NCBI RefSeq assembly: GCF_025995235.1
Contig: NZ_BAPT01000040.1
Coordinates: 124,001 to 188,000 of the forward strand
Length of the DNA stretch: 64,000 bases
Reading direction: 5' to 3'
Source: Ameyamaea chiangmaiensis
Lineage (GTDB): Bacteria > Pseudomonadota > Alphaproteobacteria > Acetobacterales > Acetobacteraceae
Position 1 is the stretch's first letter; the number at the start of each line of letters is the position of its first letter. The notes beneath the pieces are model-generated. The model was given only the letters and a program-made list of their open reading frames with translations, had not been told where the DNA came from and did no database searches. The translations under genes were made by a program, and so were the position numbers. Shown here in pieces: positions 39,886-48,333 of this stretch.

Positions 39886-40770
39886 ATGATCGATTTGTCG
39901 ATGGGGTTGGCGCATCTGCGTGTGGATCCGTCCCTGGGCGGTGCGGTTCTGTCCTGGCACGTCGATGGATGTGCCGTGCTGCACCCGGTGAGCGATGCCA
40001 ACCTGCGCGCGCAGGGGATGAAGCCGGTCGGCGCCTATCCGCTAGTGCCGTTTTCCAACCGCGTCGGGCAGGGGCGGTTCACGTTCGAGGGGCGCGACTG
40101 GCAGCTCGACAACAATTTCGGCGGTGAGCCGCACGCCATTCACGGCAACGGGTGGGAGCGCGTCTGGGATGTCGTCGCCCGGACCGACAGCGACGTGACC
40201 CTGCAACTCGACCATAGTCCGCCGGGCGACCCGGCCGGACAATGGCCGTTTGCCTATCGCGCGACGCTGACCTATCGCCTGCTGCCCGAGGCGCTGGAGG
40301 TCGTTATGACGATCGAGAACCGCGACCGGTGCGATCAGCCCGTCGGTCTCGGGTTCCACCCGTTTTTTCCGCGTGACACGGGCGTGCGTGTCGGCTTTCG
40401 CGCAACCAGCGTATGGGAAAGCGGTGCGGATAACTTGCCGTCCCGTCGGTTGCCGGTCAGCGGGCGCTGGTCGTTCGATCCCCCGCGTGACGTCGGATCG
40501 GATGCAATCGACAATTGCTACGCCGGCTGGGCGGGAGAGGCCGAGATCGCGTGGCCGGCCTCGGCGCGGCGCCTTGTGATCTCGGCCGACGCGCCCCTGC
40601 GGCATCTGGTGCTGTATACGCCGCCCGGGCGCGACTACATCGCGTGCGAGGCGGTGAGTAACATGAATGATGGCTTCAATCACATGGACCTCGCCGACAG
40701 CGGCGTGCGGGTGCTGGCGCCCGGCGAGCGGCTGGCGGCCACGATCACCTATCGCCTGCTGCCGTCATGA
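39886..40770 (+). CDS. Aldose 1-epimerase (galactose mutarotase-like)
   Basis: A 294-residue cytoplasmic sugar mutarotase-fold protein that interconverts alpha and beta sugar anomers. Catalytic candidates are the His in AIHGNGW, the His in GFHPFF, and the Glu in YIACEAVSNM. The SNRVGQGRFTFEG segment matches the substrate-binding start. GGGGAGAG precedes ATG 39886. The stop overlaps the greB start by ATGA. The sugar cannot be named. Confidence 0.92.
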   Translation: MIDLSMGLAHLRVDPSLGGAVLSWHVDGCAVLHPVSDANLRAQGMKPVGAYPLVPFSNRVGQGRFTFEGRDWQLDNNFGGEPHAIHGNGWERVWDVVARTDSDVTLQLDHSPPGDPAGQWPFAYRATLTYRLLPEALEVVMTIENRDRCDQPVGLGFHPFFPRDTGVRVGFRATSVWESGADNLPSRRLPVSGRWSFDPPRDVGSDAIDNCYAGWAGEAEIAWPASARRLVISADAPLRHLVLYTPPGRDYIACEAVSNMNDGFNHMDLADSGVRVLAPGERLAATITYRLLPS

Positions 40771-41267
40771 CCGCCGCGCCAGGCCTTGCGGCGTATCTCA
40801 CGCCCCAGGGGGCGGCCCGGTTCCGCTCTGAGCTGCGCGCCCTGCTGCATGACGAGCGGCCGAAGATCGTGGAGATCGTTTCCTGGGCGGCGGGAAACGG
40901 CGACCGGTCGGAAAATGGCGACTACCAGTATGGCAAGCGTCGCTTGCGTGAGATCGACCGGCGTGTCCGCTTTCTGACCAAGCGTGTCGAGAACGCGGTG
41001 ATTGTCGATCCGGCGGCACAGGCGCGGCGGGATCGTGTGTTTTTCGGCGCGACGGTGACCTACGCCACCGAATCGGACGAGCACCGTACGGTGACCATCG
41101 TCGGTGCCGATGAGGCCGATCACACGCGCGGCGAAGTCAGCCTGCTCTCGCCGGTGGCGCGCGCGGTCATGCGCGCGGCCGAGGGCGACGAGGTCCGGCT
41201 GGTCACACCGTCGGGCGAGGAACTGATCGAAGTCCTGGCCATCCGGTATCCTGACCCGCCCGCGTAA
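40767..41267 (+). CDS. greB: Transcription elongation factor GreB
   Basis: A 166-residue Gre factor that enters the RNA polymerase channel and stimulates cleavage of backtracked transcripts. The coiled-coil tip has the acidic GDRSENGDYQYGK, and the next segment LREIDRRVRFL is diagnostic of GreB rather than GreA. The C-terminal FKBP-like domain contains LLSPVARAVM. It is translationally coupled to the aldose epimerase gene by an ATGA overlap, a pairing with no obvious functional reason. Confidence 0.94.
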   Translation: MTAAPGLAAYLTPQGAARFRSELRALLHDERPKIVEIVSWAAGNGDRSENGDYQYGKRRLREIDRRVRFLTKRVENAVIVDPAAQARRDRVFFGATVTYATESDEHRTVTIVGADEADHTRGEVSLLSPVARAVMRAAEGDEVRLVTPSGEELIEVLAIRYPDPPA

Positions 41268-41361
41268 AGGGCGCGCGGTTTCAACACGCGCCGTCGTCGT
41301 GCATAAAGGGTAGGCCAGCTACGACCGGGGCCACGATCCCGACCCAAGGAGACTCATCCGC

Positions 41362-42360
41362 ATGTCCACCCGCCTGAAAGTCGCCGTGCAGATGGACCCG
41401 CTGGAGCGGATCGACATCAATGGCGACTCGACCTTCGCCCTGATGCTGGAGGCGCAGGCGCGCGGCGCGGCGCTGTTCGTCTATCAGGTCGAGAGTCTGA
41501 GCCTGACCGAGGGGCGCCTGACCCCCGCCGGTGCGCGCACCGATCGCCTGTTCGCGCGCGTTCGCCCCGTGACGGTTCGGCGCGAGGTCGGCCATCACGC
41601 GGATTTCGGCGCCGAGGAACAGGTCGACCTGTCGACGATGGACGTGATCCTGATGCGCCAGGATCCCCCGTTCGACATGGCGTACATCACGGCGACGCAT
41701 ATGCTCGAACACATACATGGGGTCGGGCCGGGCAAGGCACTGGTGGTCAATGACCCCGCATCGGTGCGCGACGCGCCCGAAAAACTGCTGGTGACGCATT
41801 ATCCCCAACTGATGCCGCCGACCCTGATCACCTGGGACGTGCGCGCCATTCGCGAATTCCGCAGCCTTCATCAGGACATCATCGTCAAGCCTCTGTTCGG
41901 CAACGGAGGGGCGGGGGTGTTCCGCATCCGTCCCGACGACGAGAATTTGAATTCGCTGCTGGAAATGCATTTCGCACGTTCGCGTGAACCGCTGATGATC
42001 CAGCGCTACGAGCCGGCCGTGAGGGCGGGCGACAAGCGCATCATCTTGGCCGATGGCGAACCGATCGGCGCCATCAACCGCGTGCCGGCGCAGGGGGAGG
42101 CGCGGTCGAACATGCATGTCGGCGGCCGGGCCGAGGCCGTGGCGCTGACCGCGCGCGACAAGGAGATCTGCGATGCCATTGGCCCGATGCTGCGCGAGCG
42201 GGGGCTGATTTTCGTGGGAATCGACGTGATCGGCGACTGGCTGACGGAAATCAACGTCACGTCGCCGACCGGGCTTCAGGAGTTGCAGCGATTCGACAAC
42301 GTGAACGGCGCGGGCCTGTTGTGGGACCGGATCGAGGCGCGTCTGGCGGTTTCGGAGTAA
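41362..42360 (+). CDS. gshB: Glutathione synthetase GshB
   Basis: A 332-residue ATP-grasp ligase that adds glycine to gamma-glutamylcysteine. Visible motifs are the N-terminal VAVQMDPLERI, MRQDPPFDMAYI, the ATP loop KPLFGNGGAGVF, and the C-terminal GIDVIGDWLTEINVTSPTG with metal ligands. Length and order match E. coli GshB. It starts at ATG 41362 with AAGGAG upstream. A very small membrane-protein frame lies on the opposite strand just after its end. Glutathione would also serve the 1-Cys peroxiredoxin nearby, which needs an outside thiol. Confidence 0.97.
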   Translation: MSTRLKVAVQMDPLERIDINGDSTFALMLEAQARGAALFVYQVESLSLTEGRLTPAGARTDRLFARVRPVTVRREVGHHADFGAEEQVDLSTMDVILMRQDPPFDMAYITATHMLEHIHGVGPGKALVVNDPASVRDAPEKLLVTHYPQLMPPTLITWDVRAIREFRSLHQDIIVKPLFGNGGAGVFRIRPDDENLNSLLEMHFARSREPLMIQRYEPAVRAGDKRIILADGEPIGAINRVPAQGEARSNMHVGGRAEAVALTARDKEICDAIGPMLRERGLIFVGIDVIGDWLTEINVTSPTGLQELQRFDNVNGAGLLWDRIEARLAVSE

Positions 42361-42376
42361 CGGTCCCGGGCGGGGG

Positions 42377-42493
42377 TCAGTCGTCCGAGCCGAAGCGGTT
42401 CAGGAACCACTCCTGCAAGTCTTTCTTGAAGTAAAGCGCCGGGACCGCGGTCCAGACCACGGCGCTGAGAACGATCAGAAAGGCGACGAACAT
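42377..42493 (-). CDS. Small predicted membrane protein (38 aa)
   Basis: A minus-strand frame of 38 residues: one hydrophobic helix (MFVAFLIVLSAVVWTAVPAL) followed by an amphipathic, charged tail (FKKDLQEWFLNRFGSDD). It fills the gap between gshB and pmtA and overlaps no other gene. A GGAAAG lies about 12 bases before the ATG, which is a weak ribosome site. The composition looks like a real single-span microprotein, but no family is recognised and the frame could be chance. Confidence 0.4.
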   Translation of the reverse strand: MFVAFLIVLSAVVWTAVPALYFKKDLQEWFLNRFGSDD

Positions 42494-42666
42494 GGCAGCC
42501 GAACACTTTCCGATGCTGTTGCTGTCTGCTGTATAGACGAAACCGCTGCGGGCGGAAAGCGTAACGCCCTGAAGGGCCGGGACGCGCGTGGTCCATGACA
42601 GGGCTGCCCGGAGGTGCTATCGCTTGGCCCCGCGAGAGGGTGCCCCGGAGGGTGAAGAGAGACTCG

Positions 42667-43422
42667 ATGAGTGACGTATTTCAGGGGCGTGCGGTTCGGT
42701 CCGGGCCTGCTTTGGGGTCTGGAGACATGCAGAACGGTGAGCCCTCGGGCGGGGGACATGGACCGAAGTCCGCGCTCGACGCGGACGCGGTAAGGCAGGC
42801 CTATCGTCGCTGGGCCGGTGTGTATGACGCCGTGTTCGGCGGTATTTCGGCCTTTGGGCGCCGTCGCGCCGTCGCCGCCGTCAACGCCCTGCCGGGGACG
42901 CGCGTGCTGGAGGTCGGTGTCGGCACGGGGCTGGCATTGCCGCACTACACGTCCGAAAAGCGGATTACCGGTATCGACCTGTCGTGCGACATGCTTGATC
43001 GCGCGCGCCAGCGCGTCCGTCGCCAATCGCTTCGCACGGTCGACGCGCTTTTGGAAATGGACGCCGAGGCCACGACGTTCGAGGACGACAGCTTCGACAT
43101 CGCGGTGGCGATGTTCGTGGCGTCCGTCGTGCCTCATCCCGACCGCCTTCTCGCCGAGCTGAAGCGGGTTGTCCGGCCCGGCGGCCATATCCTGTTCGTC
43201 AACCATTTTCTGGCGCGTGGCGGCGTCCGTCTGGCGATCGAGCGCGGGATGGCATCGGCGTCGCATTCGCTTGGCTGGCATCCGGACTTCGCCATCGAGT
43301 CGTTGTTGCCGCCCGAGGACCTGGCCCGTGCGACCCTGTCGCCCGTGCCGCCGGCGGGGCTGTTTACCCTTGTCACGCTGCCGCACGGCAAACCCGTGCT
43401 GGACGTCGCCAAAGTCGCCTGA
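42667..43422 (+). CDS. pmtA: Phosphatidylethanolamine N-methyltransferase-like class I SAM methyltransferase
   Basis: A 251-residue SAM-dependent methyltransferase. The SAM motif VLEVGVGTGL is at residues 80-89, then GIDLSCDML and the post-I region MDAEATTFEDDSFD. The N-terminal AYRRWAGVYDAVFG and the overall length match the Rhodobacter-type PmtA, which makes phosphatidylcholine from phosphatidylethanolamine. GAGAG lies about seven bases before ATG 42667; the frame opens at 42595 without support. A ubiquinone or menaquinone methyltransferase is the alternative. Confidence 0.82.
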   Translation: MSDVFQGRAVRSGPALGSGDMQNGEPSGGGHGPKSALDADAVRQAYRRWAGVYDAVFGGISAFGRRRAVAAVNALPGTRVLEVGVGTGLALPHYTSEKRITGIDLSCDMLDRARQRVRRQSLRTVDALLEMDAEATTFEDDSFDIAVAMFVASVVPHPDRLLAELKRVVRPGGHILFVNHFLARGGVRLAIERGMASASHSLGWHPDFAIESLLPPEDLARATLSPVPPAGLFTLVTLPHGKPVLDVAKVA

Positions 43423-43432
43423 CGTCGACAGG

Positions 43433-43465
43433 CCGCCGTTTATGTGACTATTGCATGAACGGCGG
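43433..43465 (+). terminator. Inverted repeat after pmtA
   Basis: CCGCCGTT (43433-43440) and AACGGCGG (43458-43465) form an 8-base perfect stem with a 17-base loop, just past the pmtA stop. A five-T stretch lies about 25 bases further. It is probably a terminator, and the rest of the 157-base gap should hold the promoter of the next operon. Confidence 0.5.
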
Positions 43466-43580
43466 GGCAGTCTTTCACGACGTGCTCTCGTTTTTGTCAT
43501 GACGTGGCGCTAGGGTTGCGCCCGGATGCGCGACGGTCCGAACGACCGTCGGCCATCCTGAAGTCAGGAGAGCATATCGT

Positions 43581-44888
43581 ATGGCGTTCACGACGCACCC
43601 GGCTGAGCGTCGGCTCGAGGCCACCTCGTTCGAGAATCCTGTCGACGGGCCAACGCACGCGCTGCTTGCGCGTTCCCTGACGGACGTGCCCGGTCAGCGG
43701 CTGGGGTGGGCCGTAGGGCTTGCGTCTCTGGTGCTGGCCTTGTCGGCCGGCGCCTTCGCCGGCGGGATTGCCACCGGACTACGGCTGTTCCGCTTCCCCG
43801 GTGACGTCGCGATGCGCCTCCAGCTCGATCACGGTGTGATCATGACCTGTTTTGCGGTGCTGCCGGCGCTCCTGTCCACGTTCGGGGCCGCGCGGTTGCC
43901 GAGGCAACTTCGTGGACCCGGACTCGCAGCTCCCGCCGTGGCGGCAGGCGGGGTGGCGGCCATGGCGATTGGCTTCCTCTGCCTGGCCGTGATGCCGGCC
44001 CGCACAGATATCGCCGTCATTCTATGGAGCGTCGGCGTGACCCTTCAGGCTGCGTCCACGCTGGCCACCGTGGCAAACATGCGGTCGCCGGATCTTCGTC
44101 TGTCGGACGTGTCGCCGTTTGTTTGGGCGCAGGTCGCAGCCCACGGACTGGTGGCGATGCTGGCGCCGATGCTGGCCGCCGGCATGACCCGTGCCCTGCT
44201 GCGGGGCGCCGATCCCGCGCTCGTTGTGCGTGCGTTCGAGGCCCCCCTGAACGCCGTCGCCCTGATCGCCGCCTGCGGGATCGTGTCCCTCGTTGTTGCG
44301 GACGCGCGCCGTCCCGCCCGGTCCGAAACACGGGGCACGGGCGTGGCCTTTGCAGTCATGGCCGCTGGCGTGGTCGTGTGGATGCATGGTGCACTCCGCG
44401 GGCATGCCCTGTCGGGCGTCTGGCTTGAGGAAATATTCCTGATGCCTGCGGGCGTGGCCCTCGCAGGCCTGTGGATCGCCGGGCTGTGGCGCGCGCACGT
44501 GGCGCCGCGCCCGGCGCTGTTCTGGGCGGCCGCGTTCATCGCGGTGCTGCTCGGCGGTGCGGCGGCGAGTGTCCGCGCGCCCGCTGCGGGGCTTCATTCG
44601 GTTGCGGAACTCGGCGCTGTGCTGGCGGCGTTCGCCGGGCTTTACCGCTGGCTGGAGCGACGTTGCGGCGAGGCCGTCCCGCGCATGATGACCGCCGTCC
44701 ATCTGGTGTTCACGGTTGGCGCGATCCTTGCGATGCTGGTGCCATCGGCGGTGGTGCCGTCTGCCCTCGCCGGCGGTCTGGCGGGTGTTTCACTGGTCGC
44801 GCTGGCGGTCGTGCTGGGCGTGTCCCTGGCGCGGGCACGGCCCTTCGTGGACGCAGCCGCGCCTCTCGCCGCGCGGTCGCGCGCATGA
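43581..44888 (+). CDS. Degenerate cytochrome c oxidase subunit I (CtaD) homologue lacking active-site ligands
   Basis: A 435-residue polytopic membrane protein of about twelve helices. Helix 2, HGVIMTCFAVLPALL (84-98), matches the CtaD helix that holds the low-spin heme ligand, with His84 kept. TVANMRSPDLRLSDVSPFVW (163-182) and the following LAAGMTRALL also match CtaD. The catalytic parts are gone: the HPEVY helix with the copper-ligand His and Tyr reads EAPLNAV (220-226), the second His of the HH pair is Gly (WMHG, 267-270), and about 12 residues that should hold HDTYYVVAHFHY are missing before LGAVLAAFAGLYRW. The frame is intact, so this is a maintained paralogue, not a simple pseudogene. 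It overlaps ctaB by ATGA. Confidence 0.8.
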   Translation: MAFTTHPAERRLEATSFENPVDGPTHALLARSLTDVPGQRLGWAVGLASLVLALSAGAFAGGIATGLRLFRFPGDVAMRLQLDHGVIMTCFAVLPALLSTFGAARLPRQLRGPGLAAPAVAAGGVAAMAIGFLCLAVMPARTDIAVILWSVGVTLQAASTLATVANMRSPDLRLSDVSPFVWAQVAAHGLVAMLAPMLAAGMTRALLRGADPALVVRAFEAPLNAVALIAACGIVSLVVADARRPARSETRGTGVAFAVMAAGVVVWMHGALRGHALSGVWLEEIFLMPAGVALAGLWIAGLWRAHVAPRPALFWAAAFIAVLLGGAAASVRAPAAGLHSVAELGAVLAAFAGLYRWLERRCGEAVPRMMTAVHLVFTVGAILAMLVPSAVVPSALAGGLAGVSLVALAVVLGVSLARARPFVDAAAPLAARSRA

Positions 44889-45832
44889 GCGGGGCTGTCG
44901 CCGACAAGGCGTTCGTCGCTGAACCCGGCGCCATTCTGGGCACCGAGGCACGCGACTGGTTCGCGCTTCTCAAGCCCCGGGTCATCTCGCTGGTGGTGTT
45001 CACCGGTGCCGCCGGTCTTGTCGTAGCGCCCGCCCACATGAACCTGTTCGTTGCGGCGGTGGCGATCCTGTGTATCTGCATGGCGTCGGGTGCGGCTGGC
45101 GCGATCAACATGTGGTACGACCGCGATATCGACGCGATCATGACGCGCACCGCGACGCGCCCGATCCCCGGCGGTCGTATGCCCGAACGCAGCGCGCTGG
45201 GCTTCGGCGTGGGGCTGTCCGTGGCGTCGGTAGTGCTGATGTGGTTTGCCACCAATGCACTGGCGGCGTTCATTCTGGCGTTTTCGATTGTCTTCTACGC
45301 CGTGATCTACACGATGTGGCTCAAACGCTCGACACCGCAGAACATCGTGATCGGGGGCGCCGCCGGCGCGTTTCCGCCGATGATCGGCTGGGCGGCGGCG
45401 ACCGGGTCGCTCGACGTTTTGCCGATCGTGATGTTTCTGATCGTGTTCCTGTGGACGCCGCCCCATTTCTGGTCCCTGTCACTGTATGCGTGCAAGGATT
45501 ATGGCCGGGCCGGCATCCCGATGCTGCCGGTCGTGCGGGGCGCGCGCCATACCCGTCATCAGATCCTGATCTACACCTTCGTTCTTCTGGCCGTCTCGCT
45601 CGTGCCGTCGTGGCTGCATCTGTGCGGATGGATTTACACGGCGACGGCCCTGGCACTGGGGCTCGGGTTCGTGGCGTGTGCCGTAGCCGTCGTGCGCGAC
45701 CGTCAGGACGAAACCGGGGTAAGCCTGACCAACGATGCGCCAGCGCGCCGGGCCTTCCGCTTCTCGCTCGCGTATCTATTTTTGCTGTTCTGCGGCCTGC
45801 TGCTCGATCACGCGCTGGTCGTGTCACACTGA
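44885..45832 (+). CDS. ctaB: Protoheme IX farnesyltransferase (heme O synthase)
   Basis: A 315-residue inner-membrane UbiA-family prenyltransferase that adds a farnesyl chain to heme B, making heme O for terminal oxidases. The allylic diphosphate site NMWYDRDIDAIM...RTATRPIP and the second aspartate-containing loop (YACKDYGRAGIPMLPV) are intact, with about nine helices. ATG 44885 overlaps the stop of the degenerate CtaD homologue. No subunit II or III gene is present here, so its heme O probably serves a bo3-type ubiquinol oxidase encoded elsewhere; this is inference. Confidence 0.95.
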   Translation: MSGAVADKAFVAEPGAILGTEARDWFALLKPRVISLVVFTGAAGLVVAPAHMNLFVAAVAILCICMASGAAGAINMWYDRDIDAIMTRTATRPIPGGRMPERSALGFGVGLSVASVVLMWFATNALAAFILAFSIVFYAVIYTMWLKRSTPQNIVIGGAAGAFPPMIGWAAATGSLDVLPIVMFLIVFLWTPPHFWSLSLYACKDYGRAGIPMLPVVRGARHTRHQILIYTFVLLAVSLVPSWLHLCGWIYTATALALGLGFVACAVAVVRDRQDETGVSLTNDAPARRAFRFSLAYLFLLFCGLLLDHALVVSH

Positions 45833-45851
45833 TCCACAGGGGACACGTGTC

Positions 45852-45971
45852 ATGAGCGATACCGCACTGACCATCATCGGCCGCCGTCGAAAGGGGCGCA
45901 TTACAGGCGTCGTTCTGACGGTTCTGGCGTTTGCTGCAGTTCTGTACGGACTGGCCCTGTCGCTGTCCTGA
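45852..45971 (+). CDS. CoxF-like small membrane protein (39 aa)
   Basis: A 39-residue frame, short charged start (IIGRRRKGR) then one hydrophobic helix (ITGVVLTVLAFAAVLYGLAL). AGGGGAC lies about nine bases before ATG 45852, and the gap to ctaB is 19 bases. In many alphaproteobacterial aa3 operons a tiny single-span protein (CoxF) sits directly after ctaB with the same basic-then-hydrophobic layout. The match is by size, position and style, not by clear sequence identity. Confidence 0.6.
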   Translation: MSDTALTIIGRRRKGRITGVVLTVLAFAAVLYGLALSLS

Positions 45972-45989
45972 CCGGGCTGCGATTGCCAA

Positions 45990-46019
45990 GTGCTGGCGGG
46001 CGCGTTGCCCGCCCAGCAC
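45990..46019. terminator. Bidirectional hairpin between the ctaB operon and the Tim44-like gene
   Basis: GTGCTGGCGGGC (45990-46001) pairs with GCCCGCCCAGCAC (46007-46019) with one bulged base and a 5-base loop. It lies between two convergent stops and can serve both strands. Confidence 0.6.
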
Positions 46020-46031
46020 GACTGACCGGCG

Positions 46032-46946
46032 TCAGCGGGTCTGCTGGATCGCGGACAGAAGCCAGCCGCCATGCGGCCCTGAACGCACGAACGTCCATAG
46101 TTCGGTCACGGTCATCCGCTCGTTCGGGTTACCCTCCACGACGGTTCCAGCCATGTCGGTGGTCACATCCACAAGTGAGTAGCGCATCGCGACGGTTGCG
46201 TAGTCCAGGTTGCCCTCGCGCCAGGCCTCGGACAGGTCGCCCCCCTCGAACTGAACGGCGGAGACGACGTTGCGGGCGCCCCGGCTGGCGTAGGCGCTCA
46301 GTTGCTCGTTGAAATAGCTGACCATTTCCGGCGTCGCCATCCGCTGCAACGCGCCTAGGTTCTGCTGGCTCCAGGCCGCCTGGATGTCATACAGCGACTG
46401 CTGAAACGCCTGATAGTCTGCCGGGGTGATGGTCAGAGGGGCACCGCCCGGGTTCATGCCGCCCGATTGCGGCATACGCGGCTGGTTGCCGATGCCTGTG
46501 GACATCGGGCTGCGATGACCGAATCGGCGGATCAGCCAGCTGATCAGAAGGCCCAGCAGCAGCATCTGGATCAGGAAGCCGAAAAAGCCGCCGCCGTGCA
46601 TGCCGCCGAAGAAGCCATGCCCCCCTAGCAGACCGAACAGACCGGCGCCGAGGAATCCACCGGCGAAACCGGTCAGAAACGGGTGGCGATTAGCATAGCC
46701 CATCCTGCCATAGCCGGGCTGGCCATATCCGTAGGACTGCGCCGGAGCCTGCTGATAAGGCGTGACCGAGCGCTGCATCGGAGACGCGCCCGACGGGGCG
46801 TAGGCGGTGGGCGGCGGCGCGCTGTAGGTGCGTGAACCGCGGCTTCCCATCGAACTACCGCTACCCGGCCGTGCCTCCGCGGGTGCCACGCTGACGGTCG
46901 CAAGGGCGGTCGCCAAGGCGAGGGAGAGAAAGGCGGCTTTTTTCAT
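46032..46946 (-). CDS. Tim44-like domain protein, exported
   Basis: A 304-residue protein with a signal peptide (MKKAAFLSLALATALATVSV, cleavage near AEA, about residue 25). A Ser/Pro/Gln/Tyr-rich spacer follows, then Gly-rich hydrophobic segments with a helix (FLIQMLLLGLLISWLI), and a C-terminal Tim44-like domain (DYQAFQQSLYDIQAAW, LQRMATPEMVSYFNEQL, LWTFVRSG). Such proteins are common in alphaproteobacteria; roles in membrane protein traffic are suggested, not shown. ATG 46946 starts the signal peptide. It lies 50 bases after pmbA on the same strand. Confidence 0.85.
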   Translation of the reverse strand: MKKAAFLSLALATALATVSVAPAEARPGSGSSMGSRGSRTYSAPPPTAYAPSGASPMQRSVTPYQQAPAQSYGYGQPGYGRMGYANRHPFLTGFAGGFLGAGLFGLLGGHGFFGGMHGGGFFGFLIQMLLLGLLISWLIRRFGHRSPMSTGIGNQPRMPQSGGMNPGGAPLTITPADYQAFQQSLYDIQAAWSQQNLGALQRMATPEMVSYFNEQLSAYASRGARNVVSAVQFEGGDLSEAWREGNLDYATVAMRYSLVDVTTDMAGTVVEGNPNERMTVTELWTFVRSGPHGGWLLSAIQQTR

Positions 46947-46995
46947 CAGGCGTCGTGCTCTTGTCCAAAAGGGGGGCGCAGAGGCCGCGTGGCGG

Positions 46996-48333
46996 TCAGC
47001 TGCCGGCAATGCTCAGGTCGTCGATCCGGATCGTGGGGGCGTCGCTGCCGAACCGGAACACCAGATCGTTCGCTGGAACAAGGCGCGCGAACATATCGAT
47101 CAGATTGCCCGCAACGGTCAGACCGGCCACCGGTTCCGCGAGAGCCCCGTCGCGGATCATGAAACCACTCGCACCCCGGCTGTAGTCGCCCGTGATGCCG
47201 TTGACCGCGGAGCCCATCATTTCCGTGATGTAGATGCCCTCGCGGATATCCGACATCAAGGCTTCGGGGGTAAGCGACCCGTTGCTGAGGAACACATTGC
47301 TCAGCGCCGGGGACGGTGGGGAGGACGACCCGCGACCGCCCCGTGCGTTGCCGGTCAGCCCAAGCTGGCGAGCGCTTCGGGAATCGAGCACCCACTGGGT
47401 CAGAATGCCGTCCTCCACAAGGGCCAGCGGTGCCATGGCCGCGCCCTCGCCATCGAAGGGGCGCGACCGCAGTCCGCGCACGCGCAACGGATCGTCGATC
47501 ACGTCGACACCGATCGGCAGGATGCGCTGCCCCATCCGGCCCTTCAGGAACGAGGTCCCTCGCGCGATGGCCGCACCATTGATCGCGCCCGCCAGATGTC
47601 CGATCAGGCTGGCGGACACGCGCGGGTCGTAGACCACCGGTAGAGTGCCGGTCCTGGGACGGGTCGGGTTCAGCCGGCGCACCGCGCGCTCGCCGGCCTC
47701 GCGCCCGATGGCGGCCGGATCGCGCAGGTCTGACAGATGCACGCGTGAGTCATAGTCGTAATCGCGTTCCATGCCGGTTCCGCAGCCGGCCAGAACGGTG
47801 GCGGAGGTGGCATGGCTGGTGCGCGTATAATGGCCGCCGAACCCGGCCGACGTCGCCAAAGTGACCTCCGTCCGACCATAACTCGCCGAACCGCCATTGC
47901 TTTTGGTAACGCCGGGGATGGCCAGAGCCGCGCCTTCCGCGAGACGGGCGCGTTCGAGAAGGGCCGCGGTGTCCGGCTCCGCGCTGTCAGCCAGATCAAG
48001 GCCGGCGGCGTCGAAGCGCCCGGGGCGTGCGAGGTCGCACAGCCCGGCGAACCGGTCTTCCGGCACGACGCGTGCCATGGCGATGGCCTGTTCGACCAGC
48101 GCGTCGAAGCGAGCAGGGTCGAGTGTGGTGGTCGATGCGATGGCGGACCGCTGGCCGATGAAGACGCGCAGGCCGATATCGGTCGTCTCCGAGCGCTCCA
48201 GGTCCTCCGTCTGCCCGTTGCGGACCTGAACGCCCGACGCGGTCCCGGCGACCATGATCGCGTCCGCGGCGTCCGCCCCGGAGGCCTTCGCCCGTGCGAT
48301 CAGCGAGTCGAGCAGGTCCAGCGCGTTGCTCAT
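46996..48333 (-). CDS. pmbA: PmbA/TldE metalloprotease-like protein
   Basis: A 445-residue member of the TldD/PmbA family. PmbA (TldE) is the partner without its own zinc motif, and none of the HExxxH kind is visible; the family supports peptide maturation and removal of the CcdA antitoxin. Conserved parts include IGQRSAIASTTT, PVVYDPRVSASLIGH and MMGSAVNGITGDYSRGASGF. ATG 48333 overlaps the upstream peptidase stop by ATGA; the frame extends upstream without support. TldD is not in this window. Confidence 0.93.
   Translation of the reverse strand: MSNALDLLDSLIARAKASGADAADAIMVAGTASGVQVRNGQTEDLERSETTDIGLRVFIGQRSAIASTTTLDPARFDALVEQAIAMARVVPEDRFAGLCDLARPGRFDAAGLDLADSAEPDTAALLERARLAEGAALAIPGVTKSNGGSASYGRTEVTLATSAGFGGHYTRTSHATSATVLAGCGTGMERDYDYDSRVHLSDLRDPAAIGREAGERAVRRLNPTRPRTGTLPVVYDPRVSASLIGHLAGAINGAAIARGTSFLKGRMGQRILPIGVDVIDDPLRVRGLRSRPFDGEGAAMAPLALVEDGILTQWVLDSRSARQLGLTGNARGGRGSSSPPSPALSNVFLSNGSLTPEALMSDIREGIYITEMMGSAVNGITGDYSRGASGFMIRDGALAEPVAGLTVAGNLIDMFARLVPANDLVFRFGSDAPTIRIDDLSIAGS

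Noticed and set aside
43581..44888. Calling the CtaD homologue a pseudogene
   Set aside because: The frame is complete with normal coding style and a coupled start for ctaB; ligand loss alone does not show that it is dead.
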